A DNA stretch of 64,000 bases from NCBI RefSeq assembly GCF_015160855.1, contig NZ_CP063373.1, positions 7,254,001-7,318,000 of the forward strand, written 5' to 3'. A program made the position numbers and the translations under genes. Positions 47,733 to 56,683 of this stretch are shown here, one piece after another. The notes under the pieces are model-generated. The model saw only the letters and a list, made by a program, of their open reading frames with translations, was not told the DNA's origin and ran no database searches. The DNA is from Streptomyces ferrugineus. Its GTDB lineage: Bacteria > Actinomycetota > Actinomycetes > Streptomycetales > Streptomycetaceae. Position 1 is the first letter of the stretch; each line of letters opens with the position of its first letter.

Positions 47733-48683
47733 TCACCGGGCCACAGTGCCCACCTCGCACTCGAACACCGTCGACTCCCCCTGCCGTCCCACGACTTGTA
47801 CGTCATACCGGTCGTCGGCGTTCGCGTCCGCCTTGTCGGCCGCCTCTATCCAGGTGGGCAGGTCGAGTTCGGCGTAGCGGTGGAAGACGGCGTGGAAGGA
47901 GGCGGGAGTTCGCCCGCCGCTCCCCCGCTGGACGCGTGTCGCCTGACGGGCGGCCTCCAGCAGGAGCATCCCGGGCACATGGTCCAGCGGATGGTCGAAG
48001 AAAACAGCATGCGCGGTATCGACTCGGAGCTGCCAGCGTTCGAGGGGCCCGGCCGGGGCCAGGACGACGTCCGCGGGCAGGGCGCGGTCCACGGCGGCGG
48101 GCGGCAGGCCGAGCGGAACCGGCCCCGGGGACACGGTGGCTGCGGTGCGGCCACCCCGCAGCCGGCGGTAGACAGCCGCGCTCGTCCAGGTCACACCCAG
48201 GTGCGCGGTCGCGACGCGCTCGCCGTCGAGCCATACGTCGGTCTCGTAGCGGAATCCGGCCGGGCGGCCGCCTCGGTGGTCGATGTCGGTGACGGTGATC
48301 CGCAGCACCGGTTCAGCGGGGGCCGTGCCGACGGCCAGCAGTTCGGGGCGGGTGGTGAACCGCAGCTCCCTGAGCACGAACTGATGGCCCAGCGGGACTT
48401 CGTAGGCGGTGTGCGCGAGAAGCGCTCCGGCCTGACGGACGGTTTCCGCGACGAGCAGGGGTTCGTACGCCGACCGGTCCGGCGACACGTGTAACTGATG
48501 AGCGCGCGGCCACTCGGCGAAGACGGTGAACCGGTCGGTGTCGACGCTGGTGACACCAGTGAGAAACGTTTCCGCCAGCGAGGCCCGGTGAACCAGCTGG
48601 CGCGGTACGGTGGCCGTCAGGCCGTACGGCGTCTCGGGGGTGTCGGCGAGCGGAGCGGTGGCGAGCCGGCGCGGATCAGACAT
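47733..48683 (-). CDS. afsA: A-factor type butyrolactone biosynthesis protein (AfsA/ScbA)
   Basis: 316 residues. AfsA-family enzymes condense a beta-ketoacyl-ACP with dihydroxyacetone phosphate in the key step to gamma-butyrolactone signals. Two AfsA hot-dog repeats are visible: PRQLVHRASLAETFLTG with ETVRQAGALLAHTAYEVP (residues 27-115), and VVLAPAGPLERWQLRVD with FFDHPLDHVPGMLLLEAARQA (about 195-260). Start ATG 48683 with AAGGAGG and 4-base spacing. Divergent from a receptor gene and upstream of the CprB-like gene, giving a synthase flanked by two receptors. Its product, chain length and stereochemistry are unknown. Confidence 0.93.
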   Translation of the reverse strand: MSDPRRLATAPLADTPETPYGLTATVPRQLVHRASLAETFLTGVTSVDTDRFTVFAEWPRAHQLHVSPDRSAYEPLLVAETVRQAGALLAHTAYEVPLGHQFVLRELRFTTRPELLAVGTAPAEPVLRITVTDIDHRGGRPAGFRYETDVWLDGERVATAHLGVTWTSAAVYRRLRGGRTAATVSPGPVPLGLPPAAVDRALPADVVLAPAGPLERWQLRVDTAHAVFFDHPLDHVPGMLLLEAARQATRVQRGSGGRTPASFHAVFHRYAELDLPTWIEAADKADANADDRYDVQVVGRQGESTVFECEVGTVAR

Positions 48684-48749
48684 GTGCCCTCCTTGGGTCC
48701 CCCGTATGTGCGTTGACAGACGGCGAGGTGCCCGTGCCGCGAGCGTTAG

Positions 48750-48773
48750 AGTACGAGCCGACCGGTTTGTTTT
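48750..48773. promoter_or_regulatory. Candidate ARE between afsA and the second receptor
   Basis: AGTACGAGCCGA|CCGGTTTGTTTT, an imperfect dyad with the CCGGTTTGT half typical of butyrolactone-receptor boxes, about 70 bases from afsA and about 100 from the receptor gene, able to control both. Confidence 0.45.
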
Positions 48774-48875
48774 CAATGCGGCCTGGGGTCGCCCGGCCCT
48801 GCCCGAACCGCTCCGGCGTACGCCGGGCGCGCAGGTTTCGACTCGGCGCGGCCGGAACAACACGGAGGGGCTGTT

Positions 48876-49553
48876 ATGGCGAGGCAGGAGCGCGCCATCA
48901 GAACGCGGAGGCTGATCCTGGAGGCCGCGGGCGCGGTCTTCGACGAGCACGGTTACACCGCGACGACCATCTCGATGGTCCTGGAGCGGGCCGATGTGAC
49001 CAAGGGCGCCCTGTATTTCCACTTCTCCTCGAAGGAATCCCTCGCCCAGGCCGTGCTGGACGAGCAACTCTCCCTGGGAGCCGTGCCGCCGCAGCCGTGC
49101 AAGCTGCAGGAGATCGTCGACGTCACCTTCGTGTTCGGGCAGCGGCTGCTGAGCAACTCGCTGCTCAAGGGCAGCGTGCGGCTGGCGGTGGACCAGTGCG
49201 CGCCGCCCGGCGTCGACCACTCCGGCCCGTTCCGGCAGTGGGCGGACCATCTGGTCGTCGTTCTCGAACAGGCCCGTGCGCAGGGCGAGTTGCTGCCCAC
49301 CGTGGAGCCGAGGCAGACGGTGGAGCTGCTGGTCGGCGCCTTCGCCGGCATTCAGCTGATGTCCCGGGCGCTGACCGACCGGGACGATCTGGCGGAGCGG
49401 ATCTCGGTTCTGTGGGGTCACATCCTGCCGAGCATCGCGGTGCCGGGACTGCTCACCGCCATCGACCGCGGTCCCGACCGGGGGCTGCGCGTGCTGGCCA
49501 CCATCGACGAGGCGGACGCGGAGCGGGCGGAGCTGGACCTGTCCCGTCGCTGA
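48876..49553 (+). CDS. ScbR/ArpA-type gamma-butyrolactone receptor
   Basis: 225 residues. TetR-family HTH with MARQERAIRTRRLILEAAG and DVTKGALYFHFSSKESLAQAV. The ligand domain has GPFRQWADHLVVVLEQA, keeping the pocket Trp (residue 122) that is Leu in the neighbouring CprB-like protein. LVGAFAGIQLMSRALTDR and HILPSIAVPGLL match genuine ScbR-like receptors. Start ATG 48876 with GGAGG 8 bases upstream. Likely binds the AfsA product and represses afsA and itself through the dyad at 48750. Convergent with the subtilase gene, separated by a strong terminator. Confidence 0.92.
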   Translation: MARQERAIRTRRLILEAAGAVFDEHGYTATTISMVLERADVTKGALYFHFSSKESLAQAVLDEQLSLGAVPPQPCKLQEIVDVTFVFGQRLLSNSLLKGSVRLAVDQCAPPGVDHSGPFRQWADHLVVVLEQARAQGELLPTVEPRQTVELLVGAFAGIQLMSRALTDRDDLAERISVLWGHILPSIAVPGLLTAIDRGPDRGLRVLATIDEADAERAELDLSRR

Positions 49554-49637
49554 GTGTGCACGGCGCAGACCGGAGTGTCGGTTTCCAGGGGGTCCAGGGC
49601 AGGGCGGGCGCCGAACCGCCGCCCGGCAGTACATGAC

Positions 49638-49678
49638 GGCGGGCCGGCCGATGCCCCATCCGCATCGGCCGGCCCGCC
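49638..49678. terminator. Bidirectional terminator between receptor and subtilase
   Basis: Perfect 17-bp inverted repeat (49638-49654 and 49662-49678), 7-base loop, between convergent stops at 49553 and 49699. Confidence 0.9.
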
Positions 49679-49698
49679 CGCTTGTGGTGCGCGTCCGC

Positions 49699-51501
49699 TC
49701 AGAAGGTCAGCTTCCAGCTGTTGAGCCGACCCGTGTCCTGGGCCGCGACGTCCTGGACACGCAGCTTCCAGGTGCCGTTGGCGACCTCGCCGGAGGCGTT
49801 CACCGTGTAGGTGGCGCTGACGTCGTCCGCGGAGTCCGAGGAGCTGGCGGACTTCAGACGGTACGTCGAACCGTCCGGAGCGACGAGGTCGATGACCAGG
49901 TCACCGCGCCAGGTGTGGGTGATGTCCACGCCGACCTGGAGGGCCGAGGGGGCGTTGCCGCCGCGGCCGCTGACGGCGATCGGGGACTCGATCGCGGAGC
50001 CGTTGTCCGGGATGGAGACCGCGGAGGTGCTGGTGAAGGTGGTGCCCCCCGTGGAGCCGCCCGAGCCGCTCACCGCCTGCACCGTCTTGGCCGCGTCCGC
50101 CAGGCCCGCGCCACAGCCGCCCGAGCAGGAGCCGGAGAGAGTACGCGAGTTGGTCTTGATCGCGGACTCGATCTGGGCCGGGGTCAGCGAGGAGTTCGCC
50201 GACTTCATCAGCGCGGCGAGGCCCGCGATGTGCGGGGCGGCCATGCTGGTGCCCTGGTAGTGCTTGTAGTTCTCGCCCGACGGGCCCTGGGTGCCGCTGT
50301 TCAGCGTGGACAGGATGCCGTTGGCCGTGACGGAGTTCGTCTCCCCGCCCGGAGCGGCGATGTCGACGACCGAGCCGAAGTTGGAGTAGTAGGAGCGGTT
50401 CCCCTGGCGGTCGGTGGCCGCCACGCTGATCACGTTGTTGCAGCCGGCCGGCGAGTAGTTGGCCGCGTTGGCGTTGCTGTTGCCCGCCGCGACGACGACC
50501 GTGGTGCCGCGGTTGACGGCGGCGTTGATCGCGCTCTGGGTGGCGCTGGTGCAGGAGCCGCCACCGCCGAGGCTCATGTTGATGACCTTGGCGACGTTGG
50601 TGTTGGCCGGGACACCGGAGACCGTGCCGCCGGACGCCCAGGTGATGGCGTCGATGATGTCGGAGTCGTAGCCGCCGCACTTGCCGAGCACGCGCACCGG
50701 GGAGACCTTCGCGCCGTGCGCGATGCCCGCGACGCCCTTGCTGTTGTCGGTGACGGCGGCGATGGTGCCGGCGACGTGGGTGCCGTGCCAGGAGGAGCCC
50801 TGCCCCGTGGCCTGGCCGCACTCGCCCGCGGCGTACCAGTCGCCCGGGTCGGCCGGGTTGCTGTCACGGCCGCCTCCGTCGACGGCGACCGCCGCGTCGG
50901 AGATGAAGTCGTAGCCCGCGACGATGTTGGCACCGAGGTCGGAGTGGGTGACGTAGCCGGTGTCGATGACGGCGACGGTCACGCCGCTGCCGGTGGCGAC
51001 GTCCCAGGCCGCGGGCACGTTCATGCCGGCGGTGGACTCGAACAGGTCCCACTGCTTGCTGTACTCGGTGTCGTTGGGCGTGGCCAGCGGCTTGTTCAGC
51101 CGGTCCGGCACGACGTAGGCGACCTGCGGGTCGGCCTGGTACTCGGCGACGACGTCGGCGACGTCCGCCTTGGTGAGCTTCGCGCCCAGGTCGACGAGGG
51201 CGGCGCCGGAGCCGAGGCGGCGCTGGAAGTCGACGTTCTCGCCGGCCTTCTCGCCCTTGGCGGCGGCGTCGGCCTCGGCGGCCTTGTTCGACCTGGCCTC
51301 GGCGGCGCCGGACTTGTAGCCGACGATGAGGCGCTCGGCCGGGGTGCCGGGGGCGGCCTCGGTCTGCGCCGTCGGGACGGCGGCCTCCTGGGTGGGGGCG
51401 TCCTGGGCCACGGCGACCGAGGTGGTGGCGGCCGTGAAGAGCGCGGCGGAGACCGCGGCGACGGATATCAGGTTCCGTCTGAGGGATGTGGAGATACGCA
51501 A
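49699..51501 (-). CDS. Secreted subtilisin-family (S8) protease with P-domain
   Basis: 600-residue secreted serine protease. Signal peptide RRNLISVAAVSAALFTAATT, I9-type propeptide (AERLIVGYKSG to YVVPDRLNKP), catalytic domain with Asp in VAVIDTGYVTHSDLG, His in SSWHGTHVAGTIAA, oxyanion Asn region AAGNSNANAANYSPA and Ser in GTSMAAPHIAGLAAL. A C-terminal proprotein-convertase P-domain follows from TSAVSIPDNG to RLNSWKLTF. Best start is TTG 51501, preceded by AAAGG at 8 bases; the frame extends to 51729 without signal-like sequence. It is a plausible target of SSI-type inhibitors such as that at 27335. Confidence 0.92.
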   Translation of the reverse strand: MRISTSLRRNLISVAAVSAALFTAATTSVAVAQDAPTQEAAVPTAQTEAAPGTPAERLIVGYKSGAAEARSNKAAEADAAAKGEKAGENVDFQRRLGSGAALVDLGAKLTKADVADVVAEYQADPQVAYVVPDRLNKPLATPNDTEYSKQWDLFESTAGMNVPAAWDVATGSGVTVAVIDTGYVTHSDLGANIVAGYDFISDAAVAVDGGGRDSNPADPGDWYAAGECGQATGQGSSWHGTHVAGTIAAVTDNSKGVAGIAHGAKVSPVRVLGKCGGYDSDIIDAITWASGGTVSGVPANTNVAKVINMSLGGGGSCTSATQSAINAAVNRGTTVVVAAGNSNANAANYSPAGCNNVISVAATDRQGNRSYYSNFGSVVDIAAPGGETNSVTANGILSTLNSGTQGPSGENYKHYQGTSMAAPHIAGLAALMKSANSSLTPAQIESAIKTNSRTLSGSCSGGCGAGLADAAKTVQAVSGSGGSTGGTTFTSTSAVSIPDNGSAIESPIAVSGRGGNAPSALQVGVDITHTWRGDLVIDLVAPDGSTYRLKSASSSDSADDVSATYTVNASGEVANGTWKLRVQDVAAQDTGRLNSWKLTF

Positions 51502-51768
51502 GGGGAGTGCCTTTCGTGGACCGGCCGTACTCCGGGCAGCGCGGAGCGGCGGACGATTTCGCTTCGTCCTCGAAGCGGCGGGGGGTGTGTCGAAAGTGCG
51601 GGGGTGCGAGAGCCGGCCTGGCACGAGCGACGACCCGTTCGGGGTTACCTGTGGGTCGGCTGTGGTCGAACGATAGGCAAAGAAAAGGTCATCGGGATAC
51701 AGGGGAAACCCTCGATCCGGCTGGAACACCCCCCTCTGTGTCGGGCGGTTGACCGGTAATGACGGTCT

Positions 51769-51788
51769 CTGCCCGCTTTATCGGGCAG
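51769..51788. other. Small hairpin between divergent subtilase and LPMO genes
   Basis: CTGCCCG (51769-51775), loop CTTTAT, CGGGCAG (51782-51788). Role unknown; could be an operator or 5' UTR hairpin of the LPMO gene, whose GAGGAG lies about 55 bases downstream. Confidence 0.4.
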
Positions 51789-51857
51789 TGAACGCGCCGC
51801 GTCCGTCCCCCGTACTGGACGAGGACCGTTCCCGCGCCGGCCGAGGAGACGTTCCGG

Positions 51858-52820
51858 ATGTCCCGGATGCCCTGGAAGAGATCGCATCGCTTCGCCCTGG
51901 CGGCCGCCGCCGTCACGCCGTTGCTGCTCACGGTGGGGACGGCGGGTCCGGCGCATGCGCACGGAGCGCCGACGGATCCGACGAGCAGGGTGTACGCGTG
52001 CTCCCCCGAGGGCGGCGGCGCTTCGGGGTCGGCGGCGTGCCGGGCCGCCGTCGCGTCGAACGGTGCGCCCTTCACGGCCTGGGACAATCTGCGGATCGCG
52101 CAGGTGAACGGCCGGGACCGGCAGGTCGTCCCCGACGGGAAGCTGTGCAGCGGCGGGCTGCCCGCCTACCGGGGCCTCGATCTCGCCCGCGCCGACTGGC
52201 CGTCGACCCGGCTGACCCCGGGTGCCCCCCTGACCATGCGGTACGTCTCGACGATCCCGCACACCGGCACCTTCCGGCTCTATCTCACCAAGCCCGGCTA
52301 CGACCCGACGAAGCCGCTGACCTGGTCCGACCTTCCCGAGAAGCCGTTCGCCGCGGTGACGGACCCGGCGCTGACGGACGGGGCGTACCGGATCCGGGCG
52401 AAGCTGCCGTCGGATCGTTCCGGGCGGCATGTGCTGTTCACGATCTGGCAGAACAGCAGCACGCCGGACACGTACTACTCGTGCTCGGACGTGGTGTTCC
52501 CGGCAGGCACGAGCGCCGGGAACGCAGGCGGCGGGAGCGCGGCGTCGCCCACCGCGGATCGCGACGGCGACCGTACGGCCGCCGCTCCTTCGCCGACGAC
52601 CGAGCCGCGCGCGAGCGAGCGGCGCACGGCCGACGCCTCACCCCCGGCCGCCACGCCCGCCGGCGCCGGGACCCCGCGCGCCCAGGGCGACAGCACCCCG
52701 GTGGCATCCACCGGGGCCGCGGACACCGGGCCGTCGACGCCGCTGCTGGCGGGCGGCGCCGCCGCGGTGCTGGTGCTCACCGGGGGCGCCGCCCTGGCGC
52801 TGCGGTTGCGCCGGAGGTGA
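51858..52820 (+). CDS. AA10 LPMO-like protein with C-terminal wall anchor
   Basis: 320 residues. Signal peptide RFALAAAAVTPLLLTVGTAGPAHA is cleaved before HGAPTDPTSR, so mature His1 is one half of the copper histidine brace. The second His is likely in VSTIPHTGTFRLYLT. The domain (to about residue 215) ends IWQNSSTPDTYYSCSDVVF, typical of AA10 chitin/cellulose-active oxygenases. A Ser/Thr/Pro/Ala-rich linker of about 70 residues leads to DSTPVASTGAADTGP, a hydrophobic segment LLAGGAAAVLVLTGGAALAL and RLRRR, like a sortase signal with VASTG in place of LAxTG/LPxTG. Start ATG 51858, GAGGAG upstream; 51867 is an alternative. Confidence 0.85.
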   Translation: MSRMPWKRSHRFALAAAAVTPLLLTVGTAGPAHAHGAPTDPTSRVYACSPEGGGASGSAACRAAVASNGAPFTAWDNLRIAQVNGRDRQVVPDGKLCSGGLPAYRGLDLARADWPSTRLTPGAPLTMRYVSTIPHTGTFRLYLTKPGYDPTKPLTWSDLPEKPFAAVTDPALTDGAYRIRAKLPSDRSGRHVLFTIWQNSSTPDTYYSCSDVVFPAGTSAGNAGGGSAASPTADRDGDRTAAAPSPTTEPRASERRTADASPPAATPAGAGTPRAQGDSTPVASTGAADTGPSTPLLAGGAAAVLVLTGGAALALRLRRR

Positions 52821-52838
52821 ACTCCGGTGCGGGGGGCG

Positions 52839-54109
<1,271 letters not shown>

Positions 54110-54781
54110 ATGGCCTTGTCCGAGAACCCGGAAAGCGGTTCCGCGTCCGAAGTGTCCGAAACCCCCGAAGTCCCCGCCAGACGCGGGCGGGTCCGGGCGC
54201 GCCGCGCCGCCGTGATGGCGGTGCCGGCCACCCTGGTCGCCGCCACGCTCGCGGTCCTCACCGCCGAGGGCGCGCTGGGCGTTCAGTTCGCCATCTCCGG
54301 CATGCCCTTCACGGTCACCGCGAGCGAGCTCAAAGGCGAGGGCTTCGAGCAGTACGGCGGCCTCGACCACATGGCGCCGGGCAGCCCCAACGAGGGCGAC
54401 ACCGGCGGCCAGGTGCTGGTCGTCACCTCCGTGATCAAGAAGGCAACGCTCACGAAGCTGTGTCAGAGCGTCGATCTCGGCGGCACGAACCTGCTCATCA
54501 CCGCGGGTGGCGGGGAGAAGAAGGTCAGCGCGACCGATCTGACCACCGACTCGACCGAGCTGTCGGGTGACGCGGCGTTCCGCAACATCGAGATCGGCAA
54601 CGACGCGAGCACCCTGACCAAGGCCGGGGACAACGCGCCCAAGGGACCCATCGGGGTCTTCAGCCAGCAGTCGGACACCGTACGCATCGCCAATCTGCGG
54701 CAGACCAACTACGCCACGACGGCCGCGGTGTTCAAGCTTCCCGGTCTGAAGCTCCGCTTCAGCAGCTCGGGTTGCCCGTGA
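54110..54781 (+). CDS. DUF6230 family membrane-anchored protein
   Basis: 223 residues from ATG 54110 (GGGAG 8 bases upstream). A polar, acidic N-terminus and Arg cluster are followed by one membrane span (VMAVPATLVAATLAVLTAEGA). The external domain reads FAISGMPFTVTASELKGEGFEQYGG and RIANLRQTNYATTAAVFKLPGLKLRF. These match DUF6230, a Streptomyces family of unknown function that is nearly always followed by a DUF6114 gene, as here (stop/start overlap GTGA). Probably a surface protein held by its N-terminal span. Confidence 0.88.
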   Translation: MALSENPESGSASEVSETPEVPARRGRVRARRAAVMAVPATLVAATLAVLTAEGALGVQFAISGMPFTVTASELKGEGFEQYGGLDHMAPGSPNEGDTGGQVLVVTSVIKKATLTKLCQSVDLGGTNLLITAGGGEKKVSATDLTTDSTELSGDAAFRNIEIGNDASTLTKAGDNAPKGPIGVFSQQSDTVRIANLRQTNYATTAAVFKLPGLKLRFSSSGCP

Positions 54782-55188
54782 GCGGGCCGACGGGTTTCCG
54801 GTCGGCCTTCCGTCGCTGGCGGGCCGACCGGCCGTTCTGGGGCGGGCTGCTGCTCGCCCTGGGCGGGGCATGGATTCTGCTCACCATGATGGCGTCGCTG
54901 AAGGTCGTCCTGCACGTCGGCATGCAGGGCGTGGCCGGGTATCTGCTGCCGGGGCTGATGGTGTTGCTGGGTTTGCTGGTGCTGTTCAACCCGGCGCAGC
55001 GGCTGTTCTATTCGATCACCGGCGTCCTGATCGCGCTCGGCACCTGGGTCACATCGAATATGGGCGGGTTCTTCCTGGGCCTCTTGCTGGGTGTGGTCGG
55101 GAGCTGTCTGACGTTCGGGTGGCTGCCGGATCAGGAGCCCCGGCGCAGCCGACGGCAGCGGAGGAAGGAAGCCGCGGTCGCTCCGTAG
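54778..55188 (+). CDS. DUF6114 family membrane protein
   Basis: 136 residues from GTG 54778, overlapping the DUF6230 stop by four bases. Head FRRWRADRPFWGGLLLALGGAWIL is the family signature. Four predicted spans follow (LLPGLMVLLGLLVLFNPAQ; ITGVLIALGTWVTSN; GFFLGLLLGVVGSCLTFGW), then a basic cytoplasmic tail (RRSRRQRRKEAA). Likely forms a complex with the DUF6230 protein. Function unknown. Confidence 0.88.
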   Translation: MSGPTGFRSAFRRWRADRPFWGGLLLALGGAWILLTMMASLKVVLHVGMQGVAGYLLPGLMVLLGLLVLFNPAQRLFYSITGVLIALGTWVTSNMGGFFLGLLLGVVGSCLTFGWLPDQEPRRSRRQRRKEAAVAP

Positions 55189-55496
55189 GAGTTCTTCACC
55201 GGTCTGGACCTTATGGAGCCGGGGCGGGAGCGGGGCCGTCGCGCGCGAACCGAGTTGACCAGGTTTGCGGGCGCAAGCGGTACGGCGGACCTCGTTCCGG
55301 TTCGCCGTCCCGCCAGCGGTTCATCACGATGTGGCAGCGACGACTTACGCGGTGTGGTTGCACACTTGACTACCCATGGTCACACGCGATTGGCTCCGCC
55401 ACAGCGAGAGTTCATCGCGTCGGCGAACTCCCCGTTCGGGTCGGCCGTGCTCTCGTTCGTTCCCGGCTCGGCCGCACAGCGAGGTGCCGCACCCTC
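55189..55496. other. 308-base intergenic region before the orphan binding protein
   Basis: No gene or strong hairpin recognised. TTGCAC near 55356 and TTGACT near 55365 on the plus strand could be -35 elements for the binding-protein gene, but a matching -10 is not clear. An ORF at 55213-55500 overlaps the next start and shows poor coding character. Confidence 0.4.
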
Positions 55497-56492
55497 ATGA
55501 AGACTCCACCCCCCTCCCCCGTCCCCACCCGTGTCGCGGCCCTGACGGCCGCCGCCTGTCTGCTGCTGGCCGGCTGCTCCGCCGTCGGCGGTGCCGACGA
55601 GGCGTCCGGCGCGGACGCGGCGGGCGGCGCACGGATGAAGGTCGCCCTGATCACCCACGGCGGTGAGGGGGACGCCTTCTGGGAGCTGGTGCGCAAGGGG
55701 GCGCAGGTGGCGGCCGCCAAGGACGGCGTCGAGCTGAGCTACGCCGATGACAACGACCCGGCGGGCCAGGCCGGGCTGGTGCGGGACGCGATCCGGCAGA
55801 AGGTCGACGGCATCGCGGTGACCCTGGCCAAGCCGGCCGCGATGGCGGGTCCCGTCGCCGAGGCCCGGGCGGCCGGCATACCCGTGGTCGGCCTCAACTC
55901 AGGTATAGACGAATGGAAGTCCGCGGGCCTGCTGGAGTACTTCGGCCAGGACGAGAGCGTCGCGGGCCGCGCCGTCGGCGACAAGCTGGACGACCTCAAG
56001 GCCAAGCGCGCGCTGTGCGTCATCCACGAGCGCGGCAACGTCGCCCTGGAGGCACGCTGCGCCGGCGTGAAGAAGGCGTTCGACGGCGAGACCGAGAACC
56101 TGTACGTGGACGGCACCGACATGGACGCGGTGACCGCGACCGTCGAGGCCCGGCTGGCGCAGGACCGGGGCATCGACGAAGTGGTCACCAACGGCGCGCA
56201 GTTCGCGCTGGCCGCGGTGAAGTCGGCCGACCGGGCCCGCTCCAAGGCACGCATCGCGACGTTCGATCTCAACCCGGATCTGGTCAAGGCGGTCCAGGAC
56301 GGCGACGTGCAGTTCGCCGTGGACCAGCAGCCGTACCTCCAGGGATATCTCGCGGTGGACTCGCTGTGGCTGTACCGCAAGAACGGCAACACCCTCGGCG
56401 GCGGCGAGGCACCCGTGCTCACCGGCCCCGCGTTCGTCACGAAGGCGAACATCGCCTCGGTCGCGAAGTACGCGGCCAACGGAACCCGCTGA
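55497..56492 (+). CDS. Orphan sugar-type ABC substrate-binding lipoprotein
   Basis: 331 residues from ATG 55497. Signal with lipobox CLLLAGCSAVGG. It is a type I periplasmic-binding (ribose/rhizopine-like) fold: MKVALITHGGEGDAFWELVRKGAQVAA, DAIRQKVDGIAVTLAKP, AGIPVVGLNSGID and FDLNPDLVKAVQDGDVQFAVDQQPYLQGYLAV, the last being the usual hinge/ligand segment. No permease or ATPase gene is adjacent. About 190 bases downstream lies a conservon sensor kinase, so a sensing rather than transport role is possible (inference). The Shine-Dalgarno is weak. Confidence 0.88.
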   Translation: MKTPPPSPVPTRVAALTAAACLLLAGCSAVGGADEASGADAAGGARMKVALITHGGEGDAFWELVRKGAQVAAAKDGVELSYADDNDPAGQAGLVRDAIRQKVDGIAVTLAKPAAMAGPVAEARAAGIPVVGLNSGIDEWKSAGLLEYFGQDESVAGRAVGDKLDDLKAKRALCVIHERGNVALEARCAGVKKAFDGETENLYVDGTDMDAVTATVEARLAQDRGIDEVVTNGAQFALAAVKSADRARSKARIATFDLNPDLVKAVQDGDVQFAVDQQPYLQGYLAVDSLWLYRKNGNTLGGGEAPVLTGPAFVTKANIASVAKYAANGTR

Positions 56493-56683
56493 CCGGACAG
56501 TTCCCACGCCGGTGTCGCCAAAGATTCGGTCACGTATGACACGTACGCTCACTTGTACGGATAACATCCTGCGCACCCCCTGTGACGTGCCGGACCCGCA
56601 CACACCCCTGGCGCTCGTCCCGCCGTCCCCTTCCGCCTCCGCGCTGTCCCCGCCCGCCCTCCGCTGATCGCCCTAGGACGACA

